A stretch of DNA of 41,055 nt, taken from contig JAFGFM010000174.1 of assembly GCA_016931115.1 (NCBI GenBank), forward strand, positions 1-41,055. Reading direction: 5' to 3'. The translations under genes and the position numbers were made by a program. The stretch comes from Deltaproteobacteria bacterium (lineage in GTDB: Bacteria; Desulfobacterota; DSM-4660; Desulfatiglandales; HGW-15). Positions within the stretch are counted from its first letter, which is position 1; each line of letters starts with the position of its first letter. The notes below the pieces were generated by a model. That model had not been told where the DNA came from. It worked only from the letters and a program-made list of their open reading frames with translations, and made no database searches. Shown here piece by piece: positions 33,146 to 41,055 of this stretch.

Positions 33146-33301
33146 ATGCGATTGTGGGATATTCTGATTAAAATATTATCTGAAGCTGCCGAATATTTAT
33201 CTTCAGTTGAATTGCCAATTATCGGATACCTTGATAAACTCGGGATCATTGAGTTTCATCCCGCAAAGAAAGTAATTATTGTCCAATTAAAGAGTATTTA
33301 G
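33146..33301 (+). CDS. Possible 51-residue small protein
   Basis: A short open frame from ATG 33146 to TAG 33299-33301 reads MRLWDILIKILSEAAEYL, then LPIIGYLDKLGIIEFHPAKK. The composition is protein-like (an amphipathic helix then a hydrophobic strand). It has no strong ribosome site and no recognised family, and could be a remnant. Low confidence. Confidence 0.3.
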   Translation: MRLWDILIKILSEAAEYLSSVELPIIGYLDKLGIIEFHPAKKVIIVQLKSI

Positions 33302-33338
33302 TATATGTTACATGATTAAAATTATGAATGGAGAGAAA

Positions 33339-34307
33339 ATGATCGGAAGAGTTAACCTGAAAATAATTTTGATATCAATATTTATTTTGATATCGCAAAA
33401 TTATTCAACCTTTGCCGAAGATGCCCCGCCGGTTATTAATCTCATCCGCCCCGCAAACGAAATAAAAGTCACTTATGGAACCAATGCGAAGGTTGTGGTT
33501 CAAGCTACGACAACTAACAATGTCCAGCGCATGGCAATATATCTTGATAATGTGGAAAAAATCAGAGTTAACTCCCCTTCAGTTTCTTTTATTCTTGATT
33601 GCTCAGGGTTGTCTATTGGTTCTCACACAATCAGGATAACTGCTGATAATGGTAAAATTAGTGAAAAATCAATAGCTCTTGAGATGATTTACCCCAATAC
33701 AATTATCACCCTTAATTCGATGAATTTTCTTGTTGAACAGGGATCATCTGTTAACATTTCTGCTACAGCTAACGACGGAGGCTTCACCCATTTGGAACTG
33801 GCTATTGACAGCATAGTCAAGGCTACAGTTCAGAAAGCAGGAAACGTAACAAAACTTGGTTATGTACTTCAGACTACCGGAATGTCTATTGGTGAACACC
33901 AGTTTACTGTAATGGCAAAAACAGGGGATGGTATTATTACAGGTCAGGCATATGGTAAAGTAAACCTGGTAGCAGCAGCACAGGTACAACCTCTTTCAAT
34001 CAGGATTTCTCCTCCTGATCCTTCTACTCAGGTTATAAGACCAGGGGCCTTTGTGAGAGTGGCTGCAGCTGCTTTTGGCGGTGGTGAAGGGATTCATATG
34101 ATTCTATATCTTGACAACATTCAACAAACAGAGTCTGCCGGCAGATCACTGGTATATATTATTGATACTGGCAGTTTGAGTATCGGCAAACATGCCATCC
34201 GAATAACTGCCAGGGACAACAAAAATCAAACTACAGAGCTTACGACATCCCTGACAGTGCAGAGGCCTGTGTTGATGGAGAAACCAATCCGCAGACTTCA
34301 AAATTGA
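33339..34307 (+). CDS. Secreted protein with three Ig-like repeats
   Basis: 322 residues from ATG 33339, with GGAG five bases upstream; an in-frame ATG at 33312 would only lengthen the N-terminus. A Sec signal peptide (LKIILISIFILISQNYSTFAE) is followed by three beta-sandwich-like repeats of about 90-95 residues. Each contains a YLDN/AIDS strand and the recurring ending SGLSIGSHTIRITAD, TGMSIGEHQFTVMAK, GSLSIGKHAIRITAR. No catalytic motif, anchor or Cys is obvious. A periplasmic or surface adhesion/structural role is inferred from the repeats. Neighbouring genes are also exported. Confidence 0.7.
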   Translation: MIGRVNLKIILISIFILISQNYSTFAEDAPPVINLIRPANEIKVTYGTNAKVVVQATTTNNVQRMAIYLDNVEKIRVNSPSVSFILDCSGLSIGSHTIRITADNGKISEKSIALEMIYPNTIITLNSMNFLVEQGSSVNISATANDGGFTHLELAIDSIVKATVQKAGNVTKLGYVLQTTGMSIGEHQFTVMAKTGDGIITGQAYGKVNLVAAAQVQPLSIRISPPDPSTQVIRPGAFVRVAAAAFGGGEGIHMILYLDNIQQTESAGRSLVYIIDTGSLSIGKHAIRITARDNKNQTTELTTSLTVQRPVLMEKPIRRLQN

Positions 34308-34466
34308 GATTATTGTGAATATATATAAATCTGGGATTATGCAGGTTACAAAGATAATAGGTTATAGTTGAGGAAAGTCTGAGGAACAGTACTATTAAGA
34401 CTGTTTTTTCTGGGTGTGCAAAATAATTCATCTTGTAAATATCACTATTTTGAAGGAGGAATACAA

Positions 34467-35006
34467 ATGAAGACAGCCGTGTTTACCATTTTATTCTTAG
34501 TGTATTCAGGCTTTGCATGGGCTCAAACTTCAATCGACGCATTTGGTGACAGTATTTTATTTTCAAAACCAAATGAGAAGGTCTGGACCCTTGTTAAAGA
34601 GGTTGATCCTGGTGAAGGCACGAAAGGAATTCGTGTTTTCAAACATGAAAAGATCACTGGTGACAAAGGGGTGTCAACTGAACCTGCTATATCCCTGATC
34701 TTTGAAGAGGTCCCAAAATCAATGAATGCCGCTGCCTATGCACTGAAAGGAATAGAGGATATTGAAAAGTCTTTAAAAATAACATGGAGTCTTCTTGGCG
34801 GATATCCTGATTACTCATCTGATCAGCATTCTATTGTATATAAGGCAAGGTACATAAAATCGGGTATCCCTCACAGGGTTTATCTCTGTTATATCCTTTA
34901 TAATAATACAGGTGTTGTTATTATTGCTGACTCTGCAGAGGATGTTTTTAAACAGGTGGATGAGGATATGCTTGCATTTATTAAATCTGTGGTCATACGA
35001 TCATAA
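34467..35006 (+). CDS. Exported protein of unknown function
   Basis: 179 residues from ATG 34467 after GGAGG. A clear signal peptide (MKTAVFTILFLVYSGFAWA, cleaved before Q) precedes a soluble domain with alternating strands (FGDSILFSKPNEKVWTLVKEV, RVYLCYILYNNTGVVIIAD) and the final helix VFKQVDEDMLAFIKSVV. I recognise no family. It is the second of two exported proteins here, 160 bp after the Ig-like protein. Confidence 0.7.
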   Translation: MKTAVFTILFLVYSGFAWAQTSIDAFGDSILFSKPNEKVWTLVKEVDPGEGTKGIRVFKHEKITGDKGVSTEPAISLIFEEVPKSMNAAAYALKGIEDIEKSLKITWSLLGGYPDYSSDQHSIVYKARYIKSGIPHRVYLCYILYNNTGVVIIADSAEDVFKQVDEDMLAFIKSVVIRS

Positions 35007-35114
35007 AAAAATATTGCAGTGTTTTTCTTTTTGGTATTTTATGTAAGTTAATATTGTTTGTACCCTTGTCTTAACAGGGCAATTTATTAATCAACATAAT
35101 CAAAGGAGGGAAGT

Positions 35115-35804
35115 ATGAAGAGGTATAGCGCTGAATTCTTTGGTACATTTTGGCTTGTTCTTGGCGGGTGCGGCAGTGCTGTTCTGGCTGCTGCCTTTCC
35201 GAATGTCGGTATCGGTCTTCTTGGTGTCTCTCTTGCCTTTGGCCTGACTGTACTTACAATGGCCTTTGCCATAGGGCATATATCAGGCTGCCACCTTAAT
35301 CCGGCAGTCTCTATTGGTCTATGGGCTGGGGGCAGGTTTCCAGCCAAGGATCTGGTCCCATATATTATTGCCCAGGTTCTAGGTGGCATTGCTGCTGGCG
35401 GAATTTTATACCTGATTGCCAGTGGCAAAGCAGGCTTTGATGTGTCAGCAGGTTTTGCATCAAACGGCTACGGCCCACATTCACCCGGCGGATACAATAT
35501 GCTGGCTGCCATTATCTGTGAAGTGGTTATGACCATGATGTTTCTTATAGTTATCCTTGGTGCTACTGACAGCAGGGCGCCACAGGGTTTTGCGCCTATC
35601 GCAATCGGGTTGTGCCTGACCCTTATACACCTGATAAGCATTCCTGTTACCAATACCTCGGTCAATCCTGCGCGCAGTACAGGGGTTGCAGTATTTGTGG
35701 GCGGATGGGCTGTTGCACAGCTCTGGCTTTTCTGGGTGGCGCCTATTGTTGGAGGTGTTATCGGTGCAGTAATTTACCGCTTTATTGGCTGTAATGAAAG
35801 ATAG
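35115..35804 (+). CDS. aqpZ: Aquaporin Z-type water channel
   Basis: A 229-residue aquaporin, close to E. coli AqpZ in length (231). The two NPA boxes are at residues 62-64 (HLNPAVSIG) and 184-186 (SVNPARSTG). The selectivity filter residues appear to be F42, H172, T181 and R187, which is the orthodox water-channel set rather than the glycerol type. Six hydrophobic helices are visible. A strong ribosome site (AAAGGAGGG) precedes the start. Confidence 0.95.
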   Translation: MKRYSAEFFGTFWLVLGGCGSAVLAAAFPNVGIGLLGVSLAFGLTVLTMAFAIGHISGCHLNPAVSIGLWAGGRFPAKDLVPYIIAQVLGGIAAGGILYLIASGKAGFDVSAGFASNGYGPHSPGGYNMLAAIICEVVMTMMFLIVILGATDSRAPQGFAPIAIGLCLTLIHLISIPVTNTSVNPARSTGVAVFVGGWAVAQLWLFWVAPIVGGVIGAVIYRFIGCNER

Positions 35805-35967
35805 GTTTATTATACTCGACAATGTGCCCTTCTTTAAAAGGAGGGCGCAGTATATAAAAGGTGCATTATAAACACTGTGTCTTAAGGCAGACATCCCTGT
35901 TGTATTTGTGGAAAAGACATAACTCTTAGATACCTGTCATCAACTCTACTAAAAAGGAACTCTTATC

Positions 35968-37368
35968 ATGTTAGCAAATCTAGGGTCTTTATTTGCAGAT
36001 AAATTCAGGAAGATAATCCCTGATTCCTTTATATTTGCATTAATTTTGACTTTTATTACCGGAATCCTTGGAATGATTATAATAGATGATATTTCTCTAT
36101 TAGCAATTATCAAGGCCTGGTATAAGGGCTTCTGGGATCTTTTACAGTTTTCAATGCAGATGGTACTGATCCTGGTTACCGGATATGCAATAGCCATATC
36201 AGGCCCGGCAGTAAAAGCAATCGATATCCTGGCCTCAAAAATAAAAAAACCGGTAATGGTTTATATAATAGTTGTATTTATGGGCGGGATCTTTGTACTT
36301 ATAAGCTGGGGCTTTATCGTGCTGACAGCGGTTCTGGCAAGGGAGCTTGCAGTAAGGGTAAAAAAGGTTGATTACCGCCTGCTTACCGCCTGTGTCTATG
36401 TATCTTTTTTGCCATGGCATGGAGGGCTTTCCGGTTCTATTCCTCTCACAATGAATACGCCGAATAATTTTCTTATTGAAAGCGGTATTGTTACATCTAC
36501 TATACCTACCTCTCTGACCCTTGCGAGCAATATGAATATCATCTGTGGAATGGCTCTTCTCATTACCCTCCCTGTTCTTATGATACTGCTTATCCCGGGA
36601 GATGATAAGATTCTGTCCTTTGATGATCTCAGGGAAGGGGATTTACAGGAAAAAGAGATGAACATCGCTGAAGAGGCGGAGGCATTAAAGCTTCCAGGGA
36701 AGAATATATCTGATATCCTGAACAACAGCCTTGTCATACAGTTTTTAATCTCCCTGGCAGGTCTATGGTATATTATCTGGCACTTTTCTGAGCGGGGTTT
36801 TGACCTGAATCTAAATATTATGAATTTTATTTTTATTATAATCGGTCTTTTATGCCATAAAACACCTGCAAGGTATGCAGTTGCAATGAAGAGATCATGC
36901 AGTAATGTCTCTGGCATCATATTACAGTTCCCCTTTTACGCAGGGATAATGGGGATTATGATCTATACAGGATTGGGAAAGGTAATCTCTGACTGGATTG
37001 TGGGATTCGCAAGCGTTACAACCTTTCCGTTCATATCTCTTATGATAGGGGGCATAATGAATATCTTTATCCCGTCCGGCGGCGGTGAATGGGCAGTAGT
37101 AGGGCCAACTGTTATGGAGTCTGCACAGACCCTGGGGGCAAGTTTACCGCCTGATGAACTGGCGAAATTTCTGGCCAGGTCTTCCATGGCTGCAGCCTAT
37201 GGGGATGCCTGGACCAATATGATCCAGCCCTTCTGGACGCTTACATTTTTGCCTGTAGTAGCAAAGGGAATAAAGATGCAGGCAAGGGATATAATGGGGT
37301 ATACCTTTATCGCATTGATATGGTCAGGGATAATATTTGCAGTATGCGTGAGTTTTCTGCCTGTTTAA
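35968..37368 (+). CDS. atoE: AtoE-type short-chain fatty acid transporter
   Basis: 466 residues with at least 10 hydrophobic helices. Family motifs include PDSFIFALILTFITGILG near the start, FLPWHGGLSGSIPLTMNTP, and FIPSGGGEWAVVGPTVM in the C-terminal half, characteristic of the AtoE/TIGR00366-like short-chain fatty acid (acetoacetate/butyrate) uptake family. Its 3' end nearly adjoins an AraC-type regulator. The ligand is inferred from the family only. Confidence 0.9.
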   Translation: MLANLGSLFADKFRKIIPDSFIFALILTFITGILGMIIIDDISLLAIIKAWYKGFWDLLQFSMQMVLILVTGYAIAISGPAVKAIDILASKIKKPVMVYIIVVFMGGIFVLISWGFIVLTAVLARELAVRVKKVDYRLLTACVYVSFLPWHGGLSGSIPLTMNTPNNFLIESGIVTSTIPTSLTLASNMNIICGMALLITLPVLMILLIPGDDKILSFDDLREGDLQEKEMNIAEEAEALKLPGKNISDILNNSLVIQFLISLAGLWYIIWHFSERGFDLNLNIMNFIFIIIGLLCHKTPARYAVAMKRSCSNVSGIILQFPFYAGIMGIMIYTGLGKVISDWIVGFASVTTFPFISLMIGGIMNIFIPSGGGEWAVVGPTVMESAQTLGASLPPDELAKFLARSSMAAAYGDAWTNMIQPFWTLTFLPVVAKGIKMQARDIMGYTFIALIWSGIIFAVCVSFLPV

Positions 37369-37376
37369 GGGGTTCT

Positions 37377-38180
37377 ATGTTGCATCAATACTGTCAAGAT
37401 ACAGGGTATCAGGGCGTAACTTTGCAGGAAAGTAAATATAGAGAATATATGCCTTCACCGGGTTTACAACATTTATTAAAATGTTACTGGTCATATTCTG
37501 CTGATTTTTCAGCAGGGATACCGGACGACATAAACCCGGTTATCCCTGATGGTTGTGTGGATATTATTTTTGATATAAATCTTTGCACCCAGTCGCAGTG
37601 TTTTGTGGTTGGGCCAATGACAAAGCCGATACATAATTCACAAAACAACCTGTTTGGTGTAAGGTTCAAACCGGGAATGGCAGGATCATTGTTTCGATCG
37701 CCACTTAAGGAGATGACAGACCAGATATTTACAATTAATAAAATAGGCAAAGTAAAAACAGATGAGATTGCAGACCATCTTGCGAATGAAACCTGCTTAG
37801 ATAATAAAATAAGCTTTTTAGGCTCAGTTATTGAGAAATCATTATCAGATTTGCCACTGCTCGAAAGAGAGATACAATATGGTATTCATGCCATTGAATT
37901 ATCAAAGGGCATGATAAATATTCAGAAGATTACCAGCCGGATCGGCTGGAGCAGGCAGCATTTCACAAGAATGTTTTTAAATCATATCGGGTTAACGCCT
38001 AAATTCTTTTCACAGGTTATAAGGATAAACCGGCTCATAAAGATCTATAGGGATAAAAAGAGGTGTCATAGTCTCAGCGACCTTGCTCAAATAGGAGGGT
38101 ATTTTGACCAGTCACACATGAACAACGAATTCAGGAAAATCACTGGGATTACTCCGCAAAAATTTCTAAAAAATGTATGA
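37377..38180 (+). CDS. AraC-family transcriptional regulator
   Basis: 267 residues from ATG 37377 (MLHQYCQDTGYQG), nine bases after the transporter stop. An in-frame start at 37320 lies inside the transporter gene and is rejected. The N-terminal domain has IPDGCVDIIFDI and FGVRFKPGMAGSLF, the pattern of the small sensory domain common in this AraC subfamily. The C-terminal double helix-turn-helix includes ITSRIGWSRQHFTRMFLNHIGLTPKFF and LAQIGGYFDQSHMNNEFRKITGITPQKF. Location suggests control of the upstream transporter or the genes downstream. Confidence 0.85.
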   Translation: MLHQYCQDTGYQGVTLQESKYREYMPSPGLQHLLKCYWSYSADFSAGIPDDINPVIPDGCVDIIFDINLCTQSQCFVVGPMTKPIHNSQNNLFGVRFKPGMAGSLFRSPLKEMTDQIFTINKIGKVKTDEIADHLANETCLDNKISFLGSVIEKSLSDLPLLEREIQYGIHAIELSKGMINIQKITSRIGWSRQHFTRMFLNHIGLTPKFFSQVIRINRLIKIYRDKKRCHSLSDLAQIGGYFDQSHMNNEFRKITGITPQKFLKNV

Positions 38181-38267
38181 ATGTTCCATTCTTACAATAC
38201 AGATGAACAAGGTTCTTTTATCATCTGCCTGTTATCATGTGATCACTCAATATATGGAGGTATTTTT

Positions 38268-38675
38268 ATGAGCTCTAGATCAATCGCCTTATTGTCCTTG
38301 TGTCTGGTTGTAAGTTCATGTTCAAATACAAAAATTGGTGATGACAATGATCAGGTAAATTACCCATTCACGGGTAACTGGCAAGGTAATGGGAAAGATT
38401 CTGAAGGTAATGGGTTTACCTTTGCGGGCAGGGTAATGCATTCCGGGGTTAACAGATATAGGATTATGATCCTTGATAAACTGGATACACTGAAAGAACC
38501 TATACATATTATGGATGGTGTACTTGAAAACAACAGGTTCATATATACTGCCGATAATGGACTCTATGAAGGCGAAGGAATGCTAAACAAAGATATGTTT
38601 GAAGGATTCTATAAGGGGCCGGTTGATGGCACATATACGATGTGGCGGATTAACAATGAAACCGGTAGTAAATAA
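38268..38675 (+). CDS. Small lipoprotein of unknown function
   Basis: 135 residues from ATG 38268, with GGAGG upstream; an earlier in-frame ATG at 38181 is unlikely. The signal ends in a lipobox VVSSC. The mature part has a beta-rich, Gly/Asn-rich composition (FTGNWQGNGKDSEGNGFTF, YEGEGMLNKDMFEGFYKGPVDGTYTMW), as in small beta-barrel or repeat-type lipid-anchored proteins. No family recognised. Confidence 0.68.
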   Translation: MSSRSIALLSLCLVVSSCSNTKIGDDNDQVNYPFTGNWQGNGKDSEGNGFTFAGRVMHSGVNRYRIMILDKLDTLKEPIHIMDGVLENNRFIYTADNGLYEGEGMLNKDMFEGFYKGPVDGTYTMWRINNETGSK

Positions 38676-38698
38676 TATTTTCTGTCATAAATTACTCG

Positions 38699-38776
38699 TC
38701 ATGCCCCGATTTATCGGGACATCCAGTAGCTTTAGCTTTTAAAAAAAATGGATTCCTGCCTTCGCGGGAATGACGA
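38699..38776. repeat. Dispersed repeat pair after the lipoprotein gene
   Basis: 38699-38728 (CATGCCCCGATTTATCGGGACATCC) and 38745-38776 (ATGGATTCCTGCCTTCGCGGGAATGACGA) are two GC-richer imperfect hairpins; the second is the same family as at 1886 and 2602. Confidence 0.6.
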
Positions 38777-38804
38777 TCATATATATTAACTGAGGAGAAG
38801 GAGC

Positions 38805-39230
38805 ATGGAATCAAGAATCACAATAATCACACTTGGTGTCACTGATTTTCAAAGGTCTTATCATTTTTATACTGAACTTGGTTTTAAGACCGATGCAAAG
38901 CCAACAGACCATATTGCCTTTTTTAAAACCAGCGGGACTGTCCTTGCCATATATCCTTTGGATAAGCTTGCAGAGGACATCAGCCCGGATATATCTATTG
39001 AAAAATCCGCGTTTTCAGGAATTACCCTTGCCCATAATGTGAAGCAGAAAAATGATGTAAATGCAGTTTTAATTCAGGCACAAGAGGCAGGAGGAAGGAT
39101 TGTCAAGCCTGCACAGGATGCATTCTGGGGCGGTTATCATGGATATTTTTCAGACCCGGATGGTTATTTCTGGGAGGTCGCCTATTTTGATCAATTCAAA
39201 TATGATGAAAATGGTAATCTGGTATTGTAA
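38805..39230 (+). CDS. VOC/glyoxalase-family protein
   Basis: 141 residues with the paired beta-alpha-beta-beta-beta pattern of vicinal oxygen chelate proteins: ITIITLGVTDFQRSYHFYTELGF at the start and GGYHGYFSDPDGYFWEVAYFD at the end, closely matching the family's last strands. The metal-binding residues expected at the starts and ends of the repeats are partly present (E in WEVAY). The substrate is unknown. It has a clean ribosome site (GAGGAGAAGGAG) 5-6 bases upstream. Confidence 0.85.
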   Translation: MESRITIITLGVTDFQRSYHFYTELGFKTDAKPTDHIAFFKTSGTVLAIYPLDKLAEDISPDISIEKSAFSGITLAHNVKQKNDVNAVLIQAQEAGGRIVKPAQDAFWGGYHGYFSDPDGYFWEVAYFDQFKYDENGNLVL

Positions 39231-39250
39231 AATATTTTACCTTCTAAAAT

Positions 39251-39465
39251 AGAGGGTTGATAAATATTTTCCTGAATCTCATGATGACGCTGAGCGTCAA
39301 AGCTTGCATTCCAACGGAGACCTTTGAAACGAGAAAAAATGATCTACCTCCTGAATGAGAGGGTTGATTTATTTTTTACTCGATGTCATGATGACGCAGA
39401 GCGTTAGAGCTGGTATTCCCACGGAGACCATGGGAACGAGAAATATCCCTGTATGAACAAATAAA
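39251..39465. repeat. About 107-bp diverged tandem duplication with embedded dispersed repeats
   Basis: Two units, from AGAGGGTTGAT at 39251 and again at 39358, share the same order: that start, GATGACGC(A/T)GAGCGT, (T)ATTCC(C/A)ACGGAGACC and GAAACGAG/GGAACGAG. Their embedded elements (39281-39333 and 39386-39440) are the same family as 33054. Confidence 0.6.
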
Positions 39466-39476
39466 TACTTGGTTTA

Positions 39477-40361
39477 ATGAAAATGAATCTTCAAAAATTG
39501 CTGCGGTCAGAAGGCTTAATAATACTCGATGGAGCAATGGGCACTGAGCTGGACAAAATGGGGAATTATACCCGGTGCGAAAATAATGTTTCAAACCCTG
39601 GTAATGTTATGCAGGTTCACAAAAACTACATCAGGGCTGGGAGCATGGCAATCATCACCAACACCTGCACCATGAACCGAATATTTATTGAAACACATAA
39701 GCTTAATATTGATACTACCGCAGTGAACCTTGCAGGGACAAAAATTGCAAGGGAGGCGATCGGGGAGGCAGGATTTGTTCTTGGGGATATCTCTGCAACC
39801 GGCCAGATGCTGGAACCTTATGGCAATTTTACTGAAGAGGCTTTTTTTGAGGCGTATGCGGAACAGGCTGGGGTTTTAAATCAAGGAGGGGTAGACGGCT
39901 TTATTATAGAAACAATGTTTGACCTGCGTGAAGCTATATGCGCACTTAAGGCATGTAAAAAGGTATCGGATAAGCCTGTTCTTGTATCCATCTCCTATAA
40001 CACAGAAGAGGAGGGCGGCAGGACCATAATGGGCAACTCGGCAAAGGAATGCGCAATGGTTCTATCAGATGAAGGGGCAGATGCAATCGGTGCAAACTGC
40101 GGTAATATAGGCCCTTTCGAGATGGCAAAAATAGTACAGATAATCGCAAGCAATACAAGGCTTCCGGTTATTGCCAAACCTAATGCAGGTAAACCAAAAT
40201 TGATCGATGGTAAGACTATATTTGACATGAGCCCGATGGAATTTTCAGATGGCCTATCCCAATGTATAGAGGCCGGTGCAAAAATACTGGGCGGCTGCTG
40301 TGGAACAACACCGGAGTATATCCGCACATTTTCCAAAAACATGGTTGAAGTGACAGAATAA
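39477..40361 (+). CDS. Homocysteine S-methyltransferase family protein
   Basis: 294 residues, one domain only, as in the N-terminal part of cobalamin-dependent methionine synthase. The zinc-binding Cys set is C208 (ANCGN) and C274/C275 (GGCCGTTP). It has LDGAMGTEL at the start and the family NTCTMN near 62-67. Such stand-alone proteins methylate homocysteine from a donor such as a methyl-corrinoid protein or betaine; the donor is unknown here. The start ATG 39477 has no strong ribosome site, and ATG 39483 is an alternative. No corrinoid protein gene is adjacent. Confidence 0.85.
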   Translation: MKMNLQKLLRSEGLIILDGAMGTELDKMGNYTRCENNVSNPGNVMQVHKNYIRAGSMAIITNTCTMNRIFIETHKLNIDTTAVNLAGTKIAREAIGEAGFVLGDISATGQMLEPYGNFTEEAFFEAYAEQAGVLNQGGVDGFIIETMFDLREAICALKACKKVSDKPVLVSISYNTEEEGGRTIMGNSAKECAMVLSDEGADAIGANCGNIGPFEMAKIVQIIASNTRLPVIAKPNAGKPKLIDGKTIFDMSPMEFSDGLSQCIEAGAKILGGCCGTTPEYIRTFSKNMVEVTE

Positions 40362-40364
40362 AAT

Positions 40365-40452
40365 TGAACCGCAAAGAGGCAAAGGACGCTAAGAAAGACA
40401 AAAATTATTATTGATAAAGTATTAAAAGCTTTTCTTCGTGTCCTCCCTGCGC
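40365..40452. repeat. Inverted repeat of the CGCAAAG type, copy 2
   Basis: AACCGCAAAGAGGCAAAGGACGCTAAGAAAGACA and CTTTTCTTCGTGTCCTCCCTGCGCC form diverged inverted arms around an AT-rich loop, as at 25884-25962. Confidence 0.5.
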
Positions 40453-40536
40453 CTTCTTATTATTTCCCTTTACTTGCTATGAAAACCTGTTATTTTTACC
40501 CCTGTTGAATTTCCATAAAACGAGGTATTTTTTATC

Positions 40537-40863
40537 ATGAATATTGAAGGTGATCTTGTCCTGATATACTTCAAGGATGAGCCAGGGGTATACGCAAGGA
40601 TAGAGCGAATAGAGCCTGATATAAAAAAGGACTGGTATCAGGTGACACTGCTCCTTTTAACCATTCCCCATCAGGTTATCACATGGATACTGCGTGAAGA
40701 GTATATAAATGGTGAGCTCTTTACAATGGGCGGTAACAGCATGAGGCTAACCAAGATAGAACGTCTCCCAATAGAGGAAAAAGATACGGGTAGCAGTGAT
40801 ACAGAAAATGGCAAAACCGAAAAAAAACCCGGAAAGGTCCTCACCTTTAAGAAGAAAGATTAA
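40537..40863 (+). CDS. Conserved-looking hypothetical protein
   Basis: 108 residues. Residues 1-75 form a compact strand-rich domain (EGDLVLIYFKDEPGVYARIERIEPD, WYQVTLLLLTIPHQVITWILREEY, FTMGGNSMRLTKIERL), ending in a charged, disordered-looking Lys/Glu tail. I recognise no family. It may bind nucleic acid or a protein partner because of its small beta fold and basic tail, but this is only a guess. Confidence 0.6.
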   Translation: MNIEGDLVLIYFKDEPGVYARIERIEPDIKKDWYQVTLLLLTIPHQVITWILREEYINGELFTMGGNSMRLTKIERLPIEEKDTGSSDTENGKTEKKPGKVLTFKKKD

Positions 40864-40876
40864 AACAATAAATAGC

Positions 40877-41055
40877 TTATCCGCTAATCTTGCTAAAAGA
40901 ATGGAGCTTTTTGATAAACCCTGAAAGGGTATTATCCTCTGAGACCATCCCATCTTCCTTATTTCTTTCAGCAGGCAGTATATTTTTATTTATATAGCTA
41001 ATGGCATTCTGAAAATTAACGCGGGATACTGAACCGATATGGTCTATTACCCCGG
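40877..41055 (-). CDS. 3' end of a minus-strand gene, truncated by the window edge
   Basis: A minus-strand frame is open from the window edge (41055) to TAA 40877-40879, giving about 59 residues. It includes GVIDHIGSVSRVNFQNAIS, NILPAERNKEDGMVSEDNT and FIKKLHSFSKISG. I do not recognise the family, and the start lies outside. It converges with the preceding plus-strand gene, 13 bp apart. The reading frame is unbroken and helical-looking. Confidence 0.5.
   Translation of the reverse strand, partial: GVIDHIGSVSRVNFQNAISYINKNILPAERNKEDGMVSEDNTLSGFIKKLHSFSKISG

Noticed and set aside
35825-35846. GCCCTTCTTTAAAAGGAGGGC hairpin after aqpZ as a terminator
   Set aside because: The stem is short and there is no T run; it could be random or contain a ribosome-site-like GGAGG.
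40747-40953. A minus-strand frame of 68 codons near the right edge
   Set aside because: It is antisense to the end of the 40537 gene, with hydrophobic runs only from the reversed Lys codons; a different frame gives the better partial gene.

Overview
The window looks like chromosomal DNA of an anaerobic Desulfobacterota (deltaproteobacterial) bacterium. This is inferred from gene content: a four-subunit ferredoxin-dependent 2-oxoacid oxidoreductase, a cobalamin-type radical SAM protein, sigma-54-type regulation, a TRAP transporter, a stand-alone homocysteine-methyltransferase-like protein and many short dispersed palindromic repeats. No rRNA, tRNA, CRISPR array, phage genes or intact insertion sequence were found.

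Layout. (1) 1-4320 is an accessory zone. It starts with integron gene cassettes on the minus strand: three attC-like sites, two small secreted or lipoprotein genes and one truncated cassette ORF, with no integrase nearby. Two toxin-antitoxin loci follow, each with an intact antitoxin and a toxin reduced to its two ends, then a DUF4143-type ATPase. (2) 4541-9720 (minus) is a core block: uvrA, pdxA and an NtrC-type response regulator. (3) 9721-15859 is a divergent operon with no overlap or gap problems: a LpxL-like acyltransferase, a B12-type radical SAM protein, a sensor histidine kinase and an enolase-superfamily epimerase. The control region carries stacked palindromes and a possible sigma-54 promoter. 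A strong terminator ends it. (4) 16247-20520 holds gpmI (+) facing a Vor/Kor ferredoxin oxidoreductase operon (-). (5) 20753-25766 holds a coiled-coil membrane protein, a FadD-like acyl-CoA ligase, an MNT antitoxin with a gutted HEPN toxin, lepB, an unlisted 59-residue protein and an ECF sigma factor. (6) 26264-29709 is a TRAP transporter operon plus a thioredoxin-fold protein. (7) 30162-32145 is an AT-rich three-gene island: a STAS-like/GHKL ATPase, a DUF4325 STAS-like protein and a two-helix membrane protein. (8) 32412-41055 holds a methyltransferase, secreted proteins, aquaporin, an AtoE-type transporter with an AraC regulator, a VOC protein, a homocysteine methyltransferase homologue and the end of a partial gene.

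The most interesting points are: the integron cassettes, supported by matching recombination boxes at both ends of each cassette; three independent toxin genes (PIN, HicA, HEPN) that all kept their first and last segments but lost the core; the acyltransferase/radical SAM/epimerase operon that carries its own kinase and faces its likely response regulator; the AT-rich STAS/GHKL island as a candidate undescribed switch or defence module; and the ECF sigma factor overlapping a tiny putative membrane protein next to lepB, with an apparent self-recognised promoter.
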